12,838 nucleotides of DNA from Minisyncoccota bacterium (GTDB lineage: Bacteria > Verrucomicrobiota > Lentisphaeria > Oligosphaerales > MVZH01), in assembly GCA_021734725.1 (NCBI GenBank), contig JAIPIM010000089.1, positions 1 through 12,838 of the forward strand, given 5' to 3'. Positions 8,565-12,838 of the stretch are shown here, one piece after another. The notes beneath the pieces are model-generated. The model ran no database searches. It was not told the origin of the DNA and saw only the letters and a program-made list of their open reading frames with translations. Position numbers and translations under genes: made by a program. How positions within the stretch are numbered: the stretch's first letter is position 1; each line of letters opens with the position of its first letter.

Positions 8565-9260
8565 TTACGCCCCAATCACGCTGCGTGGATCTATACGAAT
8601 ACCCGGACTCATGGTCGAACAGACCGTGACACTGGCAAAATAGGCCCCCTTGGTCGCGTCGGGCTTAGCGTGCTGCAAAGCCTGCACAACAGCCTCAGCG
8701 TTTTCCTTGAGGGCTTCGGCCGTGAATGATCGTTTACCAATCACGACGTGCACACAGCCACCCCTGTCCGTCCGATACTCGACTCGTCCGGCTTTAGCTT
8801 CCTTCACAGCCACTGCTGTATCGTCCGTCAATGTTCCGGCTTTTGGATTCGGCATCAGCCCACGCGGCCCGAGAACACGCCCCAGGGGACGTAAACTCTG
8901 CATGGCAGCCGGCGTGGCAATCAACACATCAAACTCCAGCCAGCCTTCTTTGACACGGTCAATAAGTTCTTCGAAACCGACTTCGTCGGCACCCGCTGCC
9001 TTCGCTGCTTCAGCGGCTTCGCCGCTGGCAACCACCGCTACGCGCACGCTCTTCCCTGTTCCCTGGGGCAGGGTCAGGACGCCGCGTACCACTTGGTCAG
9101 ATTGCCGTGGGTCGACGCCCAGTCGACACGCCAGTTCCACCGTTTCATCAAATTTGCATTCCGGCATATCCTTCAGTATCTGCAATGCCTCATCCAAAGG
9201 ATATGCCTTCTGCCGATCAACCGAGGCGAGCCGTTCCTTGTAAAGCTTGCTCTTACTCAT
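8565..9260 (-). CDS. rplA: 50S ribosomal protein L1
   Basis: L1 forms the mobile L1 stalk of the 50S subunit and helps release deacylated tRNA from the E site. In many bacteria it also represses its own rplK-rplA message. The product has 231 residues, typical for the family. Conserved parts include the start MSKSKLYKERL, the family signature LGPRGLMPNPKAGTLT in the second domain, and the C-terminal KGAYFASVTVCSTMSPGIRID. The ATG overlaps the rplK stop in ATGAGTAA (8-nt overlap), with a GAGG 6 nt upstream inside rplK, which implies translational coupling. Identification is certain. Confidence 0.98.
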   Translation of the reverse strand: MSKSKLYKERLASVDRQKAYPLDEALQILKDMPECKFDETVELACRLGVDPRQSDQVVRGVLTLPQGTGKSVRVAVVASGEAAEAAKAAGADEVGFEELIDRVKEGWLEFDVLIATPAAMQSLRPLGRVLGPRGLMPNPKAGTLTDDTAVAVKEAKAGRVEYRTDRGGCVHVVIGKRSFTAEALKENAEAVVQALQHAKPDATKGAYFASVTVCSTMSPGIRIDPRSVIGA

Positions 9261-9681
9261 TGGCCACCTCGATTCCCATACTTCGTGCCGTACCGGCGAT
9301 AATCTTTACTGCCGCATCCAAGTCACGGGCATTCAGGTCCTGCTCTTTGGTTTTGGCAATTTCCTCAACTTGCGCCCGAGTAACGGTACCGACGCGCTCG
9401 CGCCCCGGCTCGTTTGCTCCCGATGCCAGACCGGCGGCCTGTTTCAACAGCACCGCAGCAGGTGGCGATTTGGTGATAAACGTAAAGGACCGGTCCTGAT
9501 ACACAGTTATAACCACCGGAATAACCGTGCCAGACTCTCCCTGCGTCGCCGCATTGAACTGCTTACAAAATTCCATGATGTTGACGCCTGCCTGCCCCAA
9601 CGCCGGTCCAACCGGCGGAGCAGGATTGGCGGCACCCCCAGGAATCTGCAAACGGATTTCGTTTACAACTTTCTTGGCCAT
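9253..9681 (-). CDS. rplK: 50S ribosomal protein L11
   Basis: L11 binds the GTPase-associated centre of 23S rRNA. It influences EF-G and RelA function and the thiostrepton site. The product has 142 residues, the usual length. The N-terminal domain carries PAPPVGPALGQAGVNIMEFC, including the conserved prolines of the thiostrepton-contact helix. The C-terminal RNA-binding domain includes KQAAGLASGANEPGRERVG and IIAGTARSMGIEV. The ATG has GAGGTGAGAGG just upstream. The last codons overlap the start of rplA. The 104-nt gap to nusG has no clear promoter or terminator. Identification is certain. Confidence 0.98.
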   Translation of the reverse strand: MAKKVVNEIRLQIPGGAANPAPPVGPALGQAGVNIMEFCKQFNAATQGESGTVIPVVITVYQDRSFTFITKSPPAAVLLKQAAGLASGANEPGRERVGTVTRAQVEEIAKTKEQDLNARDLDAAVKIIAGTARSMGIEVANE

Positions 9682-9785
9682 AATCCTCTCACCTCGTGAC
9701 GATCGCGGTGCGAACTGACAGGCACTCTCCCGTCAACCGTCTGGTTTCTGTTTTCGTTAGCTCCTCAGTTGTCGACAGTGCGCAG
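9682..9785 (-). other. nusG-rplK intergenic region
   Basis: This is the 104-nt leader of rplK on the minus strand. It ends in a purine-rich ribosome binding site (GAGGTGAGAGG). It is where an L1 operator would lie by analogy with E. coli, but I could not match a specific L1-binding fold by eye. A TTGACG hexamer at 9731-9736 lacks a convincing -10 partner. Confidence 0.4.
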
Positions 9786-10355
9786 TCAACCACGCTCTAC
9801 CTGCCAATATTCGACTTCTACAGGAGTTGACCGACCGAAAATGCTCACTGACAAACGCAGTTTCCCGCGATCCGGATCGACATCTTCAATCACGCCCTCG
9901 AAATTCTCAAAAGCACCCTCTCGTATAGTCACGGTTTCACCAACTTCAAAATCAACCTTGGGTTTTGAGGCTTCTTCCGCGCCTCGCGCCTGTGCCATGA
10001 TGCCTTCGACTTCATTATCAGAAAGCGGCATGGGTTTATCGCCGCCAATCAAGCCAATTACACCTTGGGTTTCTTTAATGAAATACCAGACCCGGTTGTT
10101 GATTTTTCCCGCCTGGTCATACAAATTCATGCGCACCAAGATATAGCCGGGGAAACATTTGCGCTGCGTCGTGCTCTTCCGGCCTCGACGCACCTCCGAG
10201 ACATTCTCCGTCGGGACAATGATCTCGAAAATCTCGTCGTCGAGATTCTCCAAGGCCCGTCGCTTCATGATGGTTTCCTGAACGCGGAATTCCTGGCCGG
10301 ACAATGTGTGAACGACGTACCAACGGCCTTTATTGCTGTTTTCCGTGTCAGCCAT
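9786..10355 (-). CDS. nusG: Transcription termination/antitermination factor NusG
   Basis: NusG binds the RNA polymerase clamp. It suppresses pausing and links polymerase to Rho or to the ribosome. From the ATG at 10355 it has 189 residues, close to the family norm of about 180. The NGN domain runs from RWYVVHTLSGQEFRVQETI through FPGYILVRM and VIGLIGGDKPMPLS. The C-terminal KOW domain begins near FEVGETVTIREGAF and contains GVIEDVDPDRGKLRLSVSIF. The ATG has only a weak AGTAGG site 10 nt upstream. The frame stays open to a GTG at 10466, which would add 37 polar residues, and on to the secE stop. The extension has coding-like base composition but no ribosome binding site. I chose the ATG because it matches the E. 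coli start. Function is certain; the start is about 60% sure. Confidence 0.95.
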   Translation of the reverse strand: MADTENSNKGRWYVVHTLSGQEFRVQETIMKRRALENLDDEIFEIIVPTENVSEVRRGRKSTTQRKCFPGYILVRMNLYDQAGKINNRVWYFIKETQGVIGLIGGDKPMPLSDNEVEGIMAQARGAEEASKPKVDFEVGETVTIREGAFENFEGVIEDVDPDRGKLRLSVSIFGRSTPVEVEYWQVERG

Positions 10356-10464
10356 GTGTTGCTTGCCTACTGGATCATTCGTTGTTTTGTTGTTGACATC
10401 GTGACTGCTTGTGTACGTGGCAACGTGACTCTCCGCCAGTTGCTGCGCGGTCTCGGCGACGGTC

Positions 10465-10479
10465 ACCCAACATTTGGGT
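10465..10479 (-). repeat. Perfect inverted repeat overlapping the secE stop
   Basis: On the minus strand ACCCAA-atg-TTGGGT forms a perfect 6-bp palindrome with a 3-nt loop. It starts at the last base of the secE TGA and covers the alternative GTG start of nusG. No T-tract follows, so it is not a terminator. It could hide the GTG or mark the 3' end of secE. The role is unknown. Confidence 0.5.
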
Positions 10480-10670
10480 CATGTGACAAACCGAATAACC
10501 GTGGTAACCACTGCATCTACGACGAAAACAAAGATGCTTATCAGAGCTGCGGATACAATTACAAGTATGGTGGACTCACCAAGTTCATGCCACGTCGGCC
10601 ACGTGCACTTACGCAACTCCGTCATCGTCGCATTATAGAAGTCACGAATTTTCTGAATCGGGTTCCACAT
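10479..10670 (-). CDS. secE: Preprotein translocase subunit SecE
   Basis: SecE is the small essential subunit that clamps SecY in the inner-membrane translocon. The product has 63 residues, typical of the short single-span form. An amphipathic N-terminal part, MWNPIQKIRDFYNATMTELR, leads into the conserved KCTWPTWHELGEST motif. One hydrophobic membrane segment follows (about 34-60, LVIVSAALISIFVFVVDAVV). The ATG at 10670 was chosen because AGGA lies 8 nt upstream and the conserved sequence begins here. The frame is open further upstream only because it runs through the tRNA-Trp gene, so longer versions are not credible. It lies between tRNA-Trp and nusG, its usual neighbour. Confidence 0.95.
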   Translation of the reverse strand: MWNPIQKIRDFYNATMTELRKCTWPTWHELGESTILVIVSAALISIFVFVVDAVVTTVIRFVT

Positions 10671-10731
10671 TAAACGCATCCTGTGCAGTTTACGCCCGTT
10701 CCTGCTGCTCTCCCAAGGAACTTCCGGTAAA

Positions 10732-10807
<76 letters not shown>

Positions 10808-10850
10808 GCACAACAAGTACGCTTTCTCAGATACTGAAAAAGACGTGGTC

Positions 10851-11003
10851 TTACTTGCGTTCCTGGTGTTCGGTGTGCTTACGCTCAAACGGACAGAATT
10901 TCTTCTTGACCAAACGCCCGGGGAGCGTCCGCTTATTTTTCGTCGTCGTGTAGTTTCGACGTTTGCACTCTTTGCATTCAAGTATCACTAAATCCCGCGG
11001 CAT
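10851..11003 (-). CDS. rpmG: 50S ribosomal protein L33
   Basis: L33 is a small protein of the 50S subunit near the E site. The product has 50 residues, the normal size. It contains LECKECKRRNYTTTKNKR and ends with KKKFCPFERKHTEHQERK, both clearly L33. In zinc-binding family members two CxxC pairs hold the metal. Here C10, C13 and C37 are present, but the fourth position is Glu40 (CPFE rather than CPFC). This could reflect weakened or altered metal binding, with His43 a possible substitute ligand. The ATG has GGAAGG 8 nt upstream. It follows tuf after 132 nt and precedes tRNA-Trp. Confidence 0.95.
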   Translation of the reverse strand: MPRDLVILECKECKRRNYTTTKNKRTLPGRLVKKKFCPFERKHTEHQERK

Positions 11004-11135
11004 TGGCTTGACCTTCCCGTCGAGTTGCGACGCCCTTTACCTAAACAGGCCCCCGGTGGCCGGCTTTTTGCGCCCGGCCACCGCGGGCTTTTGTTGTCCA
11101 TGTTCGAATCTGCGGTGACGATTACAACCGATTCG
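11004..11135. other. tuf-rpmG intergenic region
   Basis: This 132-nt gap contains the strong hairpin at 11049-11088 and the rpmG ribosome binding site. No convincing minus-strand promoter is seen, so rpmG and the genes after it are probably reached by read-through from tuf. Confidence 0.5.
11049..11097 (+). terminator. Strong hairpin with T-tract on the plus strand
   Basis: Reading the plus strand, CGGTGGCCGG (11054-11063) pairs perfectly with CCGGCCACCG (11074-11083) around a 10-nt loop. A further 4 bp (GCCC/GGGC) lie outside a C-C mismatch, and TTTTGTTGT follows at 11089-11097. This has the form of an intrinsic terminator for plus-strand transcription. On the minus strand, the coding direction, the same stem is preceded by an A-tract and followed by CTGTTTAGG, so it should act at most as a partial terminator or mRNA end-stabiliser. 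Confidence 0.65.
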
Positions 11136-12329
11136 TCACTCAACAATCTCGATTACCTGTCCGGCACCCACAGTGTGGCCGCCTTCGCGAATCGCAAACT
11201 GAAGGTTTTCTTCCATTGCGATCACCGAAATAAGCTCAACGTCCATCGTAATATGGTCACCAGGCATGACCATTTCTGTGCCTTCCGGCAGCGTAACCAC
11301 GCCGGTCACGTCCGTTGTCCGGAAGTAGAACTGGGGTCGATATCCATTGAAGAACGGTGTATGACGACCGCCTTCCTCTTTGCTGAGGACATAGACTTCG
11401 GCCTTGAACTTCTTGTGCGGAGTGATGCTGCCCGGCACCGCCAAGACCTGACCGCGTTCAACATCTTCCTTCTTAATGCCACGCAACAGGCACCCGACGT
11501 TATCGCCGGCACGGCCTTCGTCGAGGATTTTGCGGAACATTTCAACACCTGTGACGGTTGTCCGGCTAGTGTCCTTAATTCCAACAATTTCAACTTCCTG
11601 CCCCGTCTTGACAATTCCGCGTTCCACACGGCCCGTCACAACCGTTCCCCGTCCTTCAATTGAGAATACGTCTTCGATGGGCATCAGGAACGGCTGATCG
11701 ATTGCACGAGTGGGTTCCGGGATATACTCGTCCACCGCCTTCATAAGCTCGATAATCGGCTTGAAGTCCTCATTCTCAGGATCCGGGTTCTCCATGGCTT
11801 TGAGGGCCGACCCCTGGATGACAGGAATTTCATCGCCGGGATAGTCGTATTCGCTCAGCAGTTCGCGAATTTCCATTTCCACAAGCTCCAGAAGCTCCGG
11901 ATCATCAACTTGATCGATCTTATTAATGAACACGACAATGGCCGGCACCCCGACCTGGCGCGCCAGGAGGATGTGCTCACGGGTCTGCGCCATCGGACCG
12001 TCAGTGGCCGCCACTACGAGGATAGTACCATCCATCTGGGCGGCTCCGGTAATCATATTCTTGACATAGTCCGCGTGCCCCGGGCAATCAACGTGGGCAT
12101 AATGCCGTTTCTCCGTCAAATATTCAACGTGCGCGGTATTGATGGTGATTCCACGCTCTTTTTCCTCTGGCGCATTGTCAATTTCATCGAATGACCGTTG
12201 CTCGCCGCCATAGAGCTTGGACATACCCATGGTAATCGCAGCCGTCAGAGTCGTTTTCCCATGGTCGACGTGCCCAATGGTTCCGATGTTTATGTGGGGT
12301 TTCTCTCGTTTAAATGCTTCTTTTGCCAT
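11136..12329 (-). CDS. tuf: Elongation factor Tu
   Basis: EF-Tu is the GTPase that delivers aminoacyl-tRNA to the ribosomal A site. The product has 397 residues, the normal length. The start MAKEAFKREKPHINIGTIG is standard, and AGGAGG lies 9 nt before the ATG, so longer upstream starts are rejected. Visible GTPase motifs are GHVDHGKT (19-26), RGITI in switch I, DCPGH, NKID (where E. coli has NKCD) and SALK. Domains 2 and 3 are complete, including GRGTVVTGRVERG, GGRHTPFFNGYRPQFYFRTTDVTG and the C-terminal REGGHTVGAGQV. It is preceded by tRNA-Thr and followed by rpmG. Whether another tuf copy exists cannot be told from this window. Confidence 0.99.
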   Translation of the reverse strand: MAKEAFKREKPHINIGTIGHVDHGKTTLTAAITMGMSKLYGGEQRSFDEIDNAPEEKERGITINTAHVEYLTEKRHYAHVDCPGHADYVKNMITGAAQMDGTILVVAATDGPMAQTREHILLARQVGVPAIVVFINKIDQVDDPELLELVEMEIRELLSEYDYPGDEIPVIQGSALKAMENPDPENEDFKPIIELMKAVDEYIPEPTRAIDQPFLMPIEDVFSIEGRGTVVTGRVERGIVKTGQEVEIVGIKDTSRTTVTGVEMFRKILDEGRAGDNVGCLLRGIKKEDVERGQVLAVPGSITPHKKFKAEVYVLSKEEGGRHTPFFNGYRPQFYFRTTDVTGVVTLPEGTEMVMPGDHITMDVELISVIAMEENLQFAIREGGHTVGAGQVIEIVE

Positions 12330-12338
12330 GGTGCGTAC

Positions 12339-12344
12339 CCTCCT
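12339..12344 (-). promoter_or_regulatory. Ribosome binding site fixing the tuf start
   Basis: AGGAGG on the minus strand lies 9 nt before the ATG at 12329. It settles the start at the conserved MAKE and excludes in-frame starts farther upstream. Confidence 0.85.
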
Positions 12345-12402
12345 GAGTCTGTGGTCTTGACCGACCCACTGTAACACTTTTGTTTTATGCTGCCGTACCG
12401 TT

Positions 12403-12489
12403 CTATGCTTCTACCTCGTCAAACAGGCCTCCGTGCCCCGCATACTGGAGTGCCCGGAAAGCCGTAACAACCTCATTATCTATGGCCAT
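12403..12489 (-). CDS. Possible 28-codon ORF between tRNA-Thr and tuf
   Basis: An ATG 5 nt after the encoded CCA of tRNA-Thr opens a 28-codon frame (MAIDNEVVTAFRALQYAG, ending FDEVEA) closed by TAG. Slightly more than half of its codons begin with G, and most begin with a purine, as real genes here do. No ribosome binding site is visible, because the upstream sequence is the tRNA 3' end. I do not recognise the peptide. It could be a leader peptide of tuf, a remnant of a lost gene, or chance. Confidence 0.25.
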   Translation of the reverse strand: MAIDNEVVTAFRALQYAGHGGLFDEVEA

Positions 12490-12494
12490 AAAGG

Positions 12495-12570
<76 letters not shown>

Positions 12571-12591
12571 GCCCACAAACCAAAAGCTTTT

Positions 12592-12619
12592 AATATACGA
12601 ATGCTTCGTTCAAGTTCAA
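12592..12619 (-). promoter_or_regulatory. Probable sigma70-type promoter of the tRNA-Thr-tuf unit
   Basis: On the minus strand TTGAAC (12619-12614) is followed after 16 nt by TATATT (12597-12592). Initiation would fall roughly 15-20 nt before the mature 5' end of tRNA-Thr. TTGAAC is repeated in tandem (12608-12619), so only the first copy has correct spacing. This is the best promoter-like sequence in the window and may drive much of the cluster. Confidence 0.65.
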
Positions 12620-12689
12620 CCGTAATTGCGACTTTTTTCCAGGGCGACTCACCACGCCTGCGGATCACCTGAAGCGGGGGAGAACAGCG

Positions 12690-12838
12690 CTACTCTTCAG
12701 TTTTTTTCTCTGGCTCCTCGTCGTCAGGCTGTTCCGTCGCTTCTTCGGCTTCTTCGGCTTCTTCGGCTTCTTCGGCTTCTTCCGCTTCTTCGGCTTCTTC
12801 GGTTTCTTCGGTTTCTTCGGCGGCTTCCGCCGCGGACT
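12690..12838 (-). CDS. C-terminal end of an unidentified protein with acidic repeat tail
   Basis: Only the last 48 codons and the TAG stop are inside the window. The visible part is almost entirely acidic: an Ala/Glu start, then nine three-residue repeats (seven AEE and two TEE), then ATEQPDDEEPEKKTEE and the stop. No domain is visible, so I cannot name the protein. Such tails occur on several ribosomal and RNA-binding proteins of diderm bacteria, for example some L25/Ctc-type proteins, and on other soluble proteins. Coding status is supported by the in-frame repeat structure, the clean stop, and the promoter for the next gene starting just beyond it. Confidence 0.7.
   Translation of the reverse strand, partial: SAAEAAEETEETEEAEEAEEAEEAEEAEEAEEATEQPDDEEPEKKTEE
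12741..12821 (-). repeat. Nine tandem copies of a 9-bp repeat
   Basis: The unit on the minus strand is GCCGAAGAA, encoding Ala-Glu-Glu. Six copies are exact. One has GCG (silent), and two consecutive copies have ACC (Thr). The near identity at third positions indicates recent slippage or expansion rather than selection on the protein alone. Confidence 0.9.

Larger units (their letters stand above)
12330..12494 (-). other. tRNA-Thr to tuf spacer
   Basis: This 165-nt transcribed spacer carries the tuf ribosome binding site and the 28-codon ORF. It has no evident terminator, so tRNA-Thr and tuf are probably one transcript that RNases cut after the tRNA. Confidence 0.5.

Noticed and set aside
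10465..10481. UGA with an immediate hairpin as a selenocysteine signal in secE
   Set aside because: The stem is only 6 bp with a 3-nt loop and no SECIS-like bulged or loop G. SecE ends here normally in length, and no selenoprotein homologue is known.
12330..12377. Longer EF-Tu start at 12377
   Set aside because: The extra 16 residues do not belong to EF-Tu, and AGGAGG is correctly placed for the ATG at 12329.
12417..12422. TTGACG (minus strand) as a -35 box of a tuf-specific promoter
   Set aside because: No -10-like hexamer is found 16-18 nt downstream. Another TTGACG at 9731-9736 upstream of rplK fails in the same way.
12622..12665. Hairpin near a T-run as a terminator of the upstream gene
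   Set aside because: On the minus strand the stem CAGGCG...CGCCCTG is short and bulged and is followed by an A-run, not a T-run, so it lacks terminator form in the coding direction.

Overview
This window is a core transcription/translation cluster. Every confidently identified gene lies on the minus strand. In transcription order (high to low coordinates) it reads: the 3' end of an unidentified gene with a Glu/Ala-rich tail; tRNA-Thr(GGU); tuf (EF-Tu); rpmG (L33); tRNA-Trp(CCA); secE; nusG; rplK (L11); rplA (L1); rplJ (L10); rplL (L7/L12); rpoB; and rpoC, which runs off the window at position 1. Protein sequences and gene order fit a diderm bacterium. The rpoC trigger loop is split by a long insertion of the type common in Gram-negative lineages, and the L33 N-terminus and the tuf/tRNA-Trp/secE/nusG arrangement recall the Planctomycetes-Verrucomicrobia-Chlamydiae group, possibly Kiritimatiellota or Lentisphaerota. 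That placement is an inference from memory of family sequences and has low to moderate confidence. Stops TGA, TAA and TAG are all used, so the code appears standard.

Layout: 12690-12838 is the coding tail of an upstream gene, containing nine tandem 9-bp repeats. 12571-12689 carries a good sigma70-type promoter reading into tRNA-Thr (12495-12570). 12330-12494 is the tuf leader, with a possible 28-codon ORF. tuf is 11136-12329. The tuf-rpmG gap holds a very stable hairpin whose T-tract is on the plus strand. rpmG (10851-11003), tRNA-Trp (10732-10807), secE (10479-10670) and nusG (9786-10355, or longer from a GTG) follow. The four ribosomal protein genes rplK-rplA-rplJ-rplL are tightly packed (8-nt overlap, 5-nt gap, 32-nt gap). 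rpoB and rpoC are preceded by 137-nt and 185-nt gaps, each containing GC-rich hairpins without U-tracts. No gene-free stretch exceeds 300 bases.

Together the genes make the aminoacyl-tRNA carrier EF-Tu, two tRNAs, a translocon subunit (SecE), a transcription elongation factor (NusG), the L11/L1/L10/L12 stalk components of the 50S subunit, and the beta and beta' subunits of RNA polymerase. No mobile element, CRISPR array or new system is visible. The most interesting observations are small departures in conserved genes: a natural Asn at the RpoB position equivalent to E. coli His526 in the rifampicin pocket, an L33 lacking its fourth zinc-ligand Cys, a possible NusG N-terminal extension in frame with secE, and several intergenic RNA structures.
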